A stretch of DNA of 64,000 nt, taken from contig JACGCN010000005.1 of NCBI GenBank assembly GCA_014905825.1, positions 1,302,001 through 1,366,000 of the forward strand, given 5' to 3'. Below the pieces are notes generated by a model. It searched no databases and was not told the DNA's origin. It worked only from the letters and a program-made list of their open reading frames with translations. Source of the stretch: Lyophyllum atratum (lineage: Eukaryota; Basidiomycota; Agaricomycetes; Agaricales; Lyophyllaceae). The translations under genes were made by a program, and so were the position numbers. Shown here in pieces: positions 1 to 11,984 of this stretch. Every line of letters begins with the position of its first letter. Within the stretch, counting starts at the first letter, position 1.

Positions 1-957
1 AGTTTGGAACTCCCGATATGCTGGAATTAATGGGATGTTAGACCACAGCTGGCCTGCGCCATGCGCAGAATCGTTCGTAAAGAAGTTTTTGCGATCTGTC
101 TGGTTCAAGAAATGATACGAAATCATCCGTGACCAGGGGTCAGTCAAACTGGTATCGCTACAGCCCAGTGTCAGTTAAACATGTCCATGACTCGGGAGCG
201 AAGTTAGAGTACTAACATGCCCTTATTCGCTTTGGCCATGACGCTCCACAGGATGCTGCCATAGAAATATTGGTTGTCGTCCGAGAAGAGGTTCACACCA
301 TCGGGCGTGACTAAACCAAGGTCTAACAGCCAACCTTCCATGTCCTTGCCATTCCCTAACACCATATCGTTCATTGTTGGCCAATTATTGAAGAACAGTG
401 ATCCGGTGATCCAAGAGCCGCCTACCAAGACATCAGAGGAATATACTGCACGTCGGACTCGCTATCCACAAACCTGACAGGCCGGCCAGATACGAAGTGA
501 CCTGTAGCAAACCCCCTGTCCCCGCCGCCTTCGCGGAGTCGTTGCGCGCATCAAGGCCGTTGATGCACCCCGCACCGTATAGTGCAGCACGCATACCGCC
601 ACCAGGGATGGCCATGCCGATCTTTGCGAAGTTCCCTTGAAAATCAGAAAAATTGTACCCGTGCCGTGCATTATCGGCTCCTAGCCATTCTCTCCAGGCC
701 TCAGGCAAGACTGTACTCGCGCGTTTACTGATATATTCTGTTTCCTCAGGATGGAGTGTCTGGTTTTGGGGGGTGAAAACACGGGTGAGGGAGGTGGTGG
801 AGAAATCTGGACATTCTACATTTGTATTTGGTGCGTAGTCGGTCACTGAGTCTTGTGACTCAAGAGGAGGATCTCGGGAAGCCACAGGGGTGAGCAGATA
901 GACCGCAGCGAGGAGGAGCCTGAGCAAACGATAGCTCCTAGGTATCAACAGGGACAT
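1..957 (-). CDS. PLB1: Lysophospholipase / phospholipase B, 5' part (partial)
   Basis: Secreted or GPI-linked phospholipase B hydrolyses acyl chains of (lyso)phospholipids. The start at 957 gives a signal peptide (about residues 1-27, LLRLLLAAVYLLTPVAS). The oxyanion motif GGGMRA lies at residues 119-124. The nucleophile motif GLSGGSW (Ser about 161) is formed exactly across the first intron (422-473). A second intron (158-216, branch-like ctaac, donor gttagt) joins KGI to DTSLTDPWSRM, a block typical of the family. Exon 3 runs off the left edge, so the catalytic Asp region and C-terminus are not visible. Several N-glycosylation sequons (NQT, NFS) agree with secretion. Family assignment is firm; which PLB paralogue is not decidable here. 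Confidence 0.92.
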
Positions 958-2602
958 TTGGGAACGACGCCTTGGGCGACCTGGTTGATTCTGGCATGTT
1001 TATCTGTTGTGAGGCAGTGACAGTGGGGGCATCCCGGACTTGGACAGCAGGCATACACGCCGTAACCGTCCGAGTCACGTAAGTATGCCAGGAAGCAGTC
1101 TGGACTCTGTTCTAGTAAGCAATCAAAGCATGGAATCACATCGATCATGAAGGCTTCCATCACACAGCCATATCCATCCTGGCCAAAAACTGCTACTACT
1201 AAGTAGCCATTTGGCATTCTCTAGCTGGATTCATTCTCTCTTGGTGATTCTGTTACGCGGTCTCTGATAAATTTCATCGCAGCACAGCGCTATATTTCCG
1301 CCTATGATTAATGCTTGCGGTTGGCCATACCGTTACTACCTGCATGCGTCAGGCCTCTCGCCCCAGAACACTTATGGCTCCTTCTGGTTCTCTCTGTTAA
1401 AACTATGCATCGCTATAGCCCCCATCCGGGGTCTTCACCAGTGCTTGCAAACATATTCGAGGACAAGATTCTGAATCTGAAGTCGAGCCTCGGGCATTCA
1501 ACCTGAGCGTCAAGTGATGTCAAGTCCACCGCGTCCCGAATTAGATCACCGAGGTATCCATTGCCAATCTCGGCGACCGGTGCCTACTTAGAGGTGAGAG
1601 CAAGTTCCTTTCTGATCTTGGTTTCAGCTGAGGCTGAGTCGGACCTTGCTGACGTCTTGATATGATTAAGTGTTCATCGCCTTCAGCTGATAATCATGTA
1701 GACTTGAGGTACTGTAGGTATATGTGGAAGCGTGCCAACACAAACACAGGTGTGTACATCATCGTCAAACTGATAGCATCTCATAACCATATCTCAATCA
1801 CGAGTTCGGCTCGCAGGGCCATTCGGGGCCTTCCAACGGTTTAGCACCTCATATGCGATGGATTTTACCGCCTCGTTCTCTAGGCTGGATCTGTTCGTGG
1901 TACAGTATTGTTGTATCAAAAAATAAAGGTGAGTCGATGGAGACTCTACTGAGGTAATATGCCCCCATACATCCCCGTGTTCTTAGATTTATGCGCTCAG
2001 AGGGTGGGTAAGCCACTACTCGATGTCAGGCTGAACGTCGTCTAGAGCCCGGACCAAGTGGACATGCGAATGGCAGTTCTTATACTTCTCAGTCCAACGA
2101 TTACTTACCTTGATGGTTGACATGCGGCTGCATTGTGATTCTTCTATCACGCCGCACCATCCAGGACTGGCCGATCACTGGAAAGGGTGTATCAAGGAAA
2201 CATGTTGGCACAGATCACTCGCGGACAACGATTGGCCACTGTCACTTTTCTATTCGGCTCTCGGAGAGGGTTGAACAAGTCGAAATGCAGGTTAAGATAT
2301 CAAACATCAGACTATGATCGATCTGGAACAATCCATGCTACCTTCTGTCCGCGACTCACGCCCATCATCCGATTTGTTGCGTCGTCATCCATTCCCAAAT
2401 CCTCGTGGTGAACATTGATTCCTTCCGCTAGGCCCTGATCAACCTAAGCAGATATCCCAGGCCTATCCGCTGCAACAACGAGAACCCACGATTCTTGATT
2501 CAATCATGACAAACTTGTCAATCTGAAAGATGTATAAGGGGCACCAGTGTCAGGCGCTGGCCTCTTCTTACCTCTGGGAAGCGCTCGCCCATCATACTGG
2601 TT
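958..2602. other. Divergent intergenic region, no convincing gene
   Basis: This 1.6-kb stretch lies between the divergent phospholipase B and 7TM genes and should hold both promoters. A 90-codon minus-strand ORF (945-1217) with 12 cysteines overlaps the phospholipase start by 13 nt. It has no recognisable signal peptide or domain and is most likely a chance or upstream ORF. No RNA gene or repeat was recognised. Confidence 0.5.
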
Positions 2603-4018
2603 ATGCTGGAGACTACAGGCTCGGACGTCCCCAACGTCTCGGAAATTGCTGTCTTTGACGCGTTTGCACTCACAGGCTTCCTTTTAAATGCAGCTGTGCT
2701 AGTCCCTGTGTTCTTCTCGCCCAGCGTTCGACGACGAACAGCATGGTCTGGGCTCATCGTTTCATTTCTCATATATTCCTTTTCGTACCTTGCCATGGCT
2801 GGGTGGCAGATGGAGTCGAAACGGCCTCCCTTTGGACTGTGCTTCTTTCAGGCGGCCTTGATATATGCATCTCCAACACTGTGAGTCAAACTTCGCGTCC
2901 GCTTCGTATCTGCTTGACATAGCCTCCTCTTAATTCTAGGGTTGGCATTTCGTACATCTGCTTTACTCTCGACGTGAGCTCATTCTCGTACCCCCCTCTT
3001 TTACGACTCATAATATCCCGTGTAAGTTTGCCCTGCAGCTGTCCACTGTGGTATTTGGCAGGGGTAAATCGCAATCGAGTGCTTGGAGGACGAAGATTGT
3101 AAGCAGACCGCGTTATCCGAGTCTCATCCTTACTTTCCTCACCCCGTCACACAGCTTATCATTTTGCCCTGGCTGTGCTTCTTCGGCGTTTTTGTGACGG
3201 TTTTCATGGTCATTCAATCCATATCTTTTTCATGTATGTTTTTACGGATGTTGTATAGTAGGTGGTCGGGGATCCTTCAATGATCGAGCCTTCTGCCGGG
3301 CGGTTTTATTGCCATGCCACGACCAGAATGCTGTGAGTGGTGTTATTCCCAAATCATCTTATATTATAGATTAGGCTCACCGCTTCGTTCTCAGTGCCGC
3401 GATCAACGTTGTAGCAGCTGTCCTTGCTGCTGTGATACTGTTCCCGGTAGATTGTATGTTTGGGTCAGTTTCCCCGATGCCCCAGCCACTGATCTCCGAA
3501 ATAGTTTACATGGCGTACATTTTGTACCGAAACTGGGGCGCCTTCCGACGTCTGAGCACGGATAATTCTGGTGTTTCACTTTCGATGTATATCCGATTGA
3601 CACTGTTTTTACTTCTGGGAGGTATCGGAATTGGGTCGGTGTCGTCTTCCTCTAATTCTTAGGATATCCTGCTTAGCATTGATACCACCCAGGCTTTCAG
3701 CTGCCTTCATCCCTTCCATCGGCCATTCATCTGCCCCAAGAAGTTGGAATGTTCTTCTCCCGATAAGTATGTAAAGCTAGCTCGTGCCCTTCTACAACTC
3801 TCATCCTTTGCACTCAGTTCCTATTGTTGGAGCTATCACTCTTGGCACTGGGAAGGTAAGCAGCTTTGCCATCCATTTTCTTCATTTTTACGACGCTATC
3901 CACGAAGGATATAATGATGTTTTGGGTATTTTGGAAGAAACCGAATGTGCGGCCGCCAGTGCCTACCAAGGGAACTCCTGAAGCCTCGCTTGATCGCATG
4001 GTCATAGCACCTGTATGA
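2603..4018 (+). CDS. Seven-span membrane protein, fungal GPCR-like
   Basis: Nine exons by eye: 2603-2880, 2940-2973, 3039-3098, 3155-3208, 3262-3332, 3395-3634, 3693-3766, 3818-3855, 3908-4018, giving about 319 residues. Hydrophobic segments include FALTGFLLNAAVLVPVFF, WSGLIVSFLIYSFSYLAMAG, LPWLCFFGVFVTVFMVV, AAINVVAAVLAAVILFP and LTLFLLLGGIGIG, interspersed with short loops. The last span enters LGTGKDIMMFWVFW. The loop ending RFYCHA and the YRNWGAFRR motif before the next span are features I associate with the agaricomycete proteins usually labelled family A GPCR-like. Ligand and signalling partner are unknown. The fourth intron uses a weak donor (gtcatt), so that junction is the least certain. 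It is not an obvious Ste3 pheromone receptor. Confidence 0.7.
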
Positions 4019-5286
4019 TATTATCCGGATATTCTATATATGTGCCCGTGGCTGTACATGTTTAATTCCACTTTCGTGCTTGCGCATCGGAGCCTCTGGC
4101 AAATGGAGACCTCTGTCGGTTATACCACTCGCTCTAGTTTGGTTTCGATGATATCTGTTATTGTCGAAATAAACTAGAGAATTTCGAAGACGGGTGGCGA
4201 CGTTTGATAGACCATGATTTACGCACCCAGTCATGGGGTGACTGCATGGATGCAATGATTCGATCTACAGCCACGAATTGCACCAGTGTCGAGAATGATT
4301 TAATTTCAGTGCAGGAGCCAAGTTCGTCGGTGCTGCTCACCCATTACCATTATTTGCAGAGTGGAGGCTAGGTAAGTAGGTAACATGTCTAACCTTGCTG
4401 GTTAAGCAGAATGATGGGACAATTCCTGAACCTGACATCGGCAACAGGCGTAGAAAAGTACATCGAAGACCTGGGGTAATTAATTTGGAAGTAGCCGATG
4501 TCCCGTACCGCAACAAGATGGACGCCCCGGTGAAGCAAATTGATATAACCTGAAGACTAGATGGTGCACCACCGTCAGGTACAATATGCTGCCAAGTTAT
4601 TCGCCATGTTGTGTTTAACTGGAGCTAGACACGTAAATGCAACATCAGAAAATGTATGAACGAAGGCGACATCCATAGCTCACTCGGACAGCTGGCCTGA
4701 GGTACGCACGCATCGAGCGTCTTCAGGCGCAGCAGGATCAGATATTTGCCACGATTAGCCAGACTCCATGAATAGCATACTAAGGAGTAATATTAGTTGA
4801 GAAACCACTGCATGGGAGATGTGGAATAAACATACATTGTCACTCGAGCTCCTCTAAGGGCTACAGAGTCCACAGGGCTAGGTGACACGAAGCAGATGAT
4901 CGACATTCACTGCCGATGCGTGTTCATGAAAGGTAGCCAATAATGATGACGAATACCTGTACGCAACGTGCAGTGCACTTGGTAGAATGTTAGATAATAT
5001 TCACGTCGAAAAGGCGGTTTACGCTCACCTGCACGTTGGGGGTAGTAGCCAAGGGAACGCATTTCTCGAAATTGACTTGTATACGATTTCGGGGATCTCC
5101 GGACATAACATGACTGCTTCCAAGTATAAATGGCAAATCTGTAGACTGATTATCTTCCAAGCTCAAGCTCCTCGTTTCCCATTAAAAATCTGCCCCAATA
5201 TGTACTGCGGATGTGTATGGTATATATCATTACAAAAGATTCCAAGATGTGCAGTGTAAGTAAGCGTGTGCGTCAGTTCATGATCA
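4019..5286. other. Intergenic region between convergent genes
   Basis: This 1.27-kb stretch lies between the 3' ends of the 7TM gene and the sugar kinase. Only short ORFs without family resemblance occur (longest 90 codons at 4987-5259). No RNA gene or repeat was recognised. Confidence 0.5.
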
Positions 5287-7053
5287 TCAGTGGTCAAACC
5301 AGCCAGCCTTGGTCATTTCTTCTGCCAGACCATCCCAATTTCGTCGTCGCGCCTTCCTTCCGGCAAGCTCAGTCGCAAATCTGAAAGGACAATGGTGATA
5401 AGGTAAACAATTATAAGCAGCTGAACTTCCGCTCACCGAAGGCATTCATCCAACCGCCATCTTCCGCGCTCCGATTCGGGAGAGTTTCCATCTGAGTCGT
5501 CTCCAGTCCAGGAAGGGGTATAAGGCGAGCCAGGAGCGATACGCCTACTCAACGCGTATATCATCCCGGCAACAAACGCATCCTGGGCTCCGATTTCGTC
5601 CACAATGTTGTCATCGTCGTTGTCGCCGCCAGGTACCTCCGTGCCTTGAGAGTCATTATCGTCATCGTCATCCGCACTGGCGTGCCCACGGCCACGGCCA
5701 CGAGAGCGGGCACGTTGCTTCGAGGATGAAGACGTTGAGTGGCTGAAGCCACTGCCGTTGCCCACATCAGACATGTATCCAGCCGAGAAGAATGCGCTCG
5801 AGTCCGGTGTGTGACCCCGCGCTCCAGCCCAAAAGTCGCTACCGCTTCTCACTGAGAGCTCTTCGGTAGGACTCCTCATTCCTCTGTGACTGTCGCCAGT
5901 GGGTAGCTTGGCCTGGAAGGCAGGCCGCTCTTCTACCCACCCCGAGCTCTGAAAGTATTCTTTTGTGGGTAACGACAACACGGCAGCACCATCCTTGCCC
6001 CAGTATGCGACGAGTAGGGCATGGGGAGGTGCAATGCTCGTCAAGGAGAGCAGGAAAGAACGCGGAGTAGTAGCATAGTGTGAAGAATTAGCCTCCGCGT
6101 AGTGCTTATTGAGGAAGATTATGTCTGCATGCGGAATCAGCTGCACATTTTACGAATCAGCGGTCCATTGACGGGATATAGAGGAGGAAAATTCACACCG
6201 CTTCGACGCCTTGCCTGCCTTTTCGGCCAACATCAACGCTGAACACACAGTGGCTCCTCCATTTCCTTTCTCTTGCGAGACCATCCAGTCCTGTAATGTT
6301 GCTAAGAGTAGTCTTCACAGATCGCCCCTCGAAATGGAGCCAATCGAAAGGAGCTGGGCTATTAGGATTGCAAAGAAACGGTGGAGGACGAGGACCAGAC
6401 TGCGACGGTCGCGGTGTCGATGCCGTAGTAGAATAAGGTGAAGAGGATGTGGTAGCGATAGGAGTGATAACTGGAGAGGATTGAGGGTAATTCTCTGGAG
6501 CGAGCAGTGGACCCAGCAATGACACGAACTCCTCGTGCGTTACATCTGGGAGAGGATTATAGTTCACGACCGTTCGTGTATCCTTATCTACTGCATGGGG
6601 TTCAGAACCTAACAACCAAGAATAAGCCCGATCTACCTGAATGCAACACCCATGCGCTTGGTACGCCGACGGTTTTCCAGATCTTACAATATCGTGTGAT
6701 GACCCCTTCGTTTTCCAGATCTCGGAGGATCATCTGGCCCTCGTCATTGCCGCTAAGGGGAGCGACGAGAACAGCCTCCACGGAAGGAAACTGTGCCAGC
6801 ACGGATAAAAGCTGGTAGGAGGCGATGAGATGGGGCCAGTGCACGCATTGACGCAATGGATCCTCACCGTGTTTGCTGAGCCACCCCTTGTCTTTTCGAC
6901 TGAGTGGGCACGTACGACCGAGGAAGGCGTGGGATGGGATGGGATGCTGAGGGTATGTGTGAGGAAAAGAGTTCCTGATGCTACAATGCGGAGCGGTTTC
7001 GTTTGTGGGTGAATTGGTGTCGTGTCGTGCGTTTCGCGGCGTAACTTGGCCAT
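5287..7053 (-). CDS. pfkB/ribokinase-family carbohydrate kinase
   Basis: Cytosolic ATP-dependent sugar or nucleoside kinase, closest in feel to ketohexokinase-like members. The first exon from ATG 7053 reads RIVASGTLFLTHTL and ends at the substrate motif TRGGSANT. An intron then leads to LLSVLAQFPSVEAVLVAPL, and later exons give VVNYNPLPDVTHEEF, PFDWLHFEGR, VDVGRKGRQGVEA and HADIIFLNKHYAE. The catalytic-Asp block reads DEIGAQDAFVAGMIYAL, with Gln where the family has Gly (GAGD). About 100 low-complexity residues (Ser-rich, RSRGRGRGH, then Asp-rich) are inserted just before it. The last short exon ends AGWFDH at 5287. A good gtaagt donor near 7132 allows an alternative start at 7157 (MPHETPSGP) spliced into the first exon. 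The substrate is not predictable. Confidence 0.85.
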
Positions 7054-7317
7054 GTCGTATTCGTGAGGTTGTAAGGGAAGACAGAAAGAGGACGTAATAT
7101 AAAGAAGTGTCACTGGTTCATGTCACTTACAGGACCTGAAGGCGTTTCGTGGGGCATGAGGCCATCATGGGCGTCCAGAATCAACCCGTCAAGCCTACGT
7201 CCGGCAATTTGAAATCAATAAAATAAGGCAGGGCTGGACGCGTCGTGTCCTATCTCCCTGAGAATTACGATAATTTTTGACATCCATGATGATATACGAC
7301 AGCCCAAGCCCAACGAA

Positions 7318-8676
7318 TCACTCCATCTCAACATCGCCATCGCTATCTTCACTGCCTTCCACATCCTCCCATCCTTCCTCGCCCTCACCTTCACCATCCG
7401 CTGGCGAAGGCGTAATCCCTAGAGCATCCAATTTACCTATCAATTCTCTCACATGCTCGAGCAGAGGCGCGTCTGGGTGTTCTTGGTTCGTGTGTAACTG
7501 GGATGACGGTGTGAATAAGGTATCGGTCAAAAAAGACACTGTGCTTACAACTTGACATGTCTCTAGGCAGTCTCTTGCGTCCTTCGCAAGTTCTTGCCAG
7601 GTAAGTTCGTCCAGCGTTCCGCCGCTTTCTTGAGCCTGTTCAGACATCATGAAGAAACACCACCCTTCGAGATACCAGGCTTCGACTTCCTGGTCGTCAG
7701 ACGCCATAACACCATGCAGCACGAGTAGGGCTGGCGTATAGAGAGACAATTCTAGGAAAAGTTTCACCAGCGCCAGCCGTGTAGGTATTTGTGGAAGACT
7801 TGGATCATCTTTTGAGCATATCAGGCAAGCTGACCGAGGTCGCAACAACTAAGAAATACCTGAATCCAGATCTTTCCAGGCCGACCACGCTTTCTCCAGG
7901 CAGTCCTTTGCGTCGTCAGGTCTTTGCTGTGACATTCGGACTGACGCGAGTGCTTGCAGAGCCTCTGCATTCCCGGGATCCGTCTGCAGCGCCTGGTTGA
8001 TGAGGTCCTCGCACGTTTTCTCTGCATCCGGCTCAAAGCTAGTCTCGATAACTTAGGTCCAGGACACAAATTGAAAGATCGGCAGATGCTCACCACAGAT
8101 CGTAAGAAGGGTCCATCCAGATTTCGACTTGACCAATTAGAGCTCTCACGATATTGTTTTTGAGCTCTGTTTCGTCGTTTTTACTCGTCTCATCTGTTGC
8201 ACGCTGTTTCCCCTTGAGCTGAAGAGAGATAATGTCTATTGCAGCCTGGTAGTGTTGTAAAGCCTGTCGCGGATCACCGTCGTTCAGCTGCGCAAGGTAT
8301 AGATGAGCGGAAGGAGGTGGAGGCGATGGGGCATCTGGATTGGGGGGAAGCAGTGAGAGGAACGCCTGCCAAATAGATATCGGTTAAAGATGGTTCCAAT
8401 GTGCATGGACGGTCCTCTCACCTCTTTCGCGGCATCTATGTCCCCTGTTTCCAGCAGTGAGACCCCCAGCATTTCTTTGGCCTCTGCATTAGAGGGTTGC
8501 TGCTCCAGAACGCGTCGGATAAAACGCTGAGCCAAATCATAATCGCATTGGACGATAAGAGATTGCGCCTTTTCCAGCAGAGAGACTATGGACGGAGCGT
8601 TCTGAGTTGCAGCATGTTGGACAGGCGGATCCGTGGCCTTGGACGCTGCCTTCTTCTTGGCCCTCGTTCGCCCCAT
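7318..8676 (-). CDS. ACL4: TPR protein, Acl4-like assembly chaperone of ribosomal protein L4
   Basis: Starts at 8676 (MGRTRAKKKAASKA, a basic N-terminus) rather than at an upstream in-frame codon lacking family resemblance. Five exons, with phase-matched introns after residues AKE, YDL, LDS and CQV. Tetratricopeptide-type helices follow: IVSLLEKAQSLIVQCDYDLA, AEAKEMLGVSLLETGDIDAA, ALQHYQAAIDI and GNAEALQALASVRMSQQRPD. The block EVEAWYLEGWCFFMMSE precedes a C-terminal acidic tail (GEGEEGWEDVEGSEDSD). This TPR-plus-acidic-tail design matches Acl4, which binds newly made Rpl4 and escorts it to the nucleus. Divergent from the gene at 8805 with 128 bp between starts. The name rests on recalled family features, so a generic TPR chaperone remains possible. 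Confidence 0.75.
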
Positions 8677-8804
8677 CTCTTCGTCAAGAGAGAGATCGTC
8701 GAGGCTGGATTTTTTTTGATGATCACGTGGATTTACGAATGCCACTCGAAGTCGGACCGTCACCAAAACCAAGTTTTTCCCTTCGCTCTCACAAGTATCG
8801 TATA

Positions 8805-10106
8805 ATGGACGAATTTAGCACGCGGGCTCTAGGTCCTCCAGACGGCTTATTTCTCGAGCGACTGGACGCCTTCATGGACAAATGCCTATCTGATATCAGG
8901 GCCTTCTCGGAAAGGGAACATCGTCCTTTTGAAGAGGTCGCCGGACTTGTTCTTAAAGCTCGCACTCGATTCTCACATGCGCCCTTCTAGACACGTCAAT
9001 ATGTCGCAGAGTGGCATTCCAGGTATCTCTTTCAGCCTCAATCAAGTGATGGAGCTGGCAACAAGCCGGGCAGTGCTTCCAAAGGTCCGGGTCCTCTACG
9101 TGTGGGAATAATTTCCCCACCTTACCACGAACTTTGTAGCAGTGCGATCCGTACTTTGTGATGCTTCACGTATGCTGGAATCCCTATGTGAGATCTCAGG
9201 GGTCCAATCTTTTGTTTTGGCAGTGGACCCCCACAACCCTACAGACATGGGTTTCCTTGGAGGTTCTGTCGTCGGCCGAGAATTTTGGCGCGGGTTGAGA
9301 GGTGGTGGAGAACTCGGCGCAAAGTCCTTCAAAGTCCACTGCCTCCGGGACTTGGAGTCTCAGCCGTCACCTCCGTTTAGCCGCGAAGAAGGCCCATCAA
9401 GTCGTGCTTCGTCGGTTACAGCTAAACTCCCCCCTGCAAGATCTTTGAAGAATGATTTGTACGACAGCGTACGGAAAGCCTTGAGGTCAGTCGCTTATAT
9501 CGCAGTCAGAATTTACATTAATCCTAGTTTTTTCTGACAGGTCCGTGAGTGGTGTCCGAAATGCTGAAATGAAATGGACCAATCCAGAACGGCTGGACGT
9601 CTATGGCGTCCGTTTGGTCGGGTGGCCTACATCTATCCCTGCCCAGAACCCCTCGTCATTGAAGGCCAACCAAAACAAAATCCTCTTAGAGTGTCTGGAT
9701 AATGGAACCATGAGGTTCGAGAAGCTATTCCTAGCTATGAGTACCGCAAACTATGCAAACAATTACAATCTTGACGAAGGACGGATACCTGACGAATTGG
9801 AAGAAGCTGATGACTTCTCTTGGGCGTACGACGCTGATGCTGGTGATCCCTCCCTCGTGAGCCATTCTCTGACCGGTGAAGCCTGTTGGAGAGCTTAATT
9901 TTTTCCAGGGTAGCATCCAAGAACCGATTGCTGCCCCGACTCCAGAAAATCTATATACGCATGCGGCAGAGACATTCTCCCATACAATACCTGGCAGTCT
10001 ATGGGATCCCGATATATCAGGTCACCCTCACAACTTAGCCAGCAGTATCCAGCCAGCATCCAGTCGCAAACGTCCGCGGAGCGATTCGGGCCAGAATGCT
10101 AGCTAG
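8805..10106 (+). CDS. Unrecognised conserved fungal protein with an apparent frameshift
   Basis: I cannot name a function. Exon 1 (from ATG 8805) ends at HRPFEE. A 54-nt intron ends at cttctag (8990) and exon 2 reads TRQYVAEWHSRYLFQPQ to LRVGIISPPYHELC. The strongly protein-like continuation VRSVLCDASRMLE, AVDPHNPTDMGFLGG, GREFWRGLRGGGELGAKSF is in the next frame, and no GT-AG intron fits between 9112 and 9158. Later introns resolve cleanly: KALR joins SVSGVRNAEMKWTNPERL, then DVYGVRLVGWP, and a last exon ends with the nuclear-signal-like SSRKRPRSDSG. Soluble, no signal peptide, so probably nuclear or cytosolic. Either the gene is broken, the base count near 9138 is wrong, or the second part is translated separately. 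Confidence 0.7.
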
Positions 10107-10327
10107 AATATGTAGATGAACGACCTGTATTAATTATTCAGTCATTTTCTGCAAGAACACCCTCCGTATGTTTCCCAGCCGGAGGGTGGTGAAGACGGTG
10201 CTGTTGTTCGAAGCAAAGCAAATTCAAAGAGATCACCGAGAGATCACTATCCGGAGATAGCGTCGACAACGGCCGTCTCATTTTAATTTAGCTCACGAGT
10301 CGTTTTGGAACTCTACTCACGACCACC

Positions 10328-11759
10328 ATGTTCTCTTCAATATTTTCGTGAGTTCAGCCCTGCGGAACCCGTCCTCCTTCTGATAACTATCAAGAACATC
10401 CGCTCCTGTTGACCCGACTGCTCCCAACTTGCATCCGGTCTCGGAGAGGTTCAAGCACGACGAGTTATTTGGAAAGCTTGAGCCCAAGGACACAGAATGG
10501 CTGTGTGCTGGTGGCTTCGCCACTGAAACACAGACTTTTTATGTCTCTGCCGACGATGGATCGATCCTCATGTGTCAAGTGATCCATTCCGCCGTTGGGT
10601 GAGAACTTGTCTTACAGGGAGATCAGTCTTATCTGACGTGAATTCACTAGACTCTGGTATCCAACCATCCAATTCGTTTTCAAGTACCACAATCTTAAGA
10701 CCAAGGAGACGATTTGGAAATCCGTTAACGTGACGAATTTCGTCACTCCACCACCCGGCCTCGACAAACGTTCCTGCAAGGCGGATGAGTTCTCCATCAC
10801 CTACAAACATACCCCTGACTCTGATCACCCGGAAATATACACTATCCGCGCCAACCTTGCTGTGGACCTCCAGCTCTCCTTCGAAATCGCTCGTCCAGCC
10901 GCCATTCCTGGCTGGAAAGTCGGGAACGGTCCCAAGGGTGGTTACACATACTTCGGGCCGGTTCCTGAGAAGGCCGAAGGGTTTGCTATCCATCGATTCT
11001 GGCCCCACGTTAAGGCTACTGGCCATGTCATCCATAATGGCAAGGCCTCGACCTACCAGGGCCCAGGAATCATGGTGCATGCGATCCAAGGCATGCGTCC
11101 TAACCTCCTCGCGGCATCGTGGAATTTCGCCAACTTCCAGAGCGAGCAGCACGGAGGCGTGTCTGCTATTCAGATGGAATTCAAGACCTGCGACTCGCAT
11201 GGACGCAAGGGTGCGGGATCTGGAGGCGTATGGGTCAACGTTGGATCATTGGTGGTAGGCGGAAAGCTCCTTTCCGTTACGGCGGATACCAAATACCCTG
11301 GCGAAGAACCCCTGGACACTGGAGTGATTTCACGGACAACCCATTTGAATGCTGTCCTGGATCCCGACACGAGCTACCAGCAGCCCAGGCAGATTCTGTT
11401 TAAATGGCAAGGGCCATCGATCATCGCAGATGCCCCCGGACCGGTCAAAGCGCAGCTGGAGGTTGATGTCGGTGATAACGAGAACCCCAAAGGGCTTATC
11501 GAGAAAGTCGATGTTCTCGCTGAAATCCCCTACGTTGTGAGGATGGCTGTGAACTATGTTGCTGGGACCAAACCATACATATACCAGGTCAGTCGGTCCC
11601 GAGCCTATACGATACTGGATGCTCTAACACCTGTTACACTGGCAGTGGTTAAACCCTGCAACTTTGTCGATTAGTGGCCCTGAATCCGTGCTTCCCGGCC
11701 TATCCGAGGGCTTGGAGGTTTCTGGCTCTCTGTTCAACGAGGCCTCGTATATTTCTTAA
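10328..11759 (+). CDS. SVF1: Svf1 family protein (survival factor 1)
   Basis: Four exons: 10328-10347, 10395-10598, 10651-11587, 11646-11759, encoding about 424 residues. In yeast, Svf1 is a lipocalin-like protein at ER and Golgi membranes linked to sphingolipid/ceramide handling and survival under oxidative and cold stress. Family hallmarks seen are the amphipathic N-terminus MFSSIFSTSAPVDPTAPN, ELEPKDTEWLC-like LFGKLEPKDTEWLCAGGFAT, TETQTFYVSADDG, LWYPTIQFVFKYH, the repeat-like EIARPAAIPGWKVG, FAIHRFWPHVKATGHV, IQGMRPNLLAASWNFANFQ and the C-terminal GLEVSGSLFNEASYIS. All introns are phase-consistent. Same strand as the preceding and following genes, 221 and 225 bp apart, so independent promoters are likely. 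Confidence 0.93.
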
Positions 11760-11984
11760 CCTGCACTTGGTTTCAACACATTTACATAGATACAATAGCT
11801 CTCATTGTACAATATCCTGCACAGATCGAAGGTGCATATAGGTTTTGCTGGAGGAGCTGGAATGTGTATCGCTCAGCAATCTTAAAGTCTGATCACACGT
11901 GTTCGGCTGCGGAAATAGGGTTGAGTCAAATAATCAAAACAAGATATTGGGGACAACGCTGCTTCGCGGCGAAGACAATGTACG

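Noticed and set aside
945..1217. Small Cys-rich secreted protein upstream of phospholipase B
   Set aside because: No signal peptide, overlaps the phospholipase start, and looks like a chance or upstream ORF.
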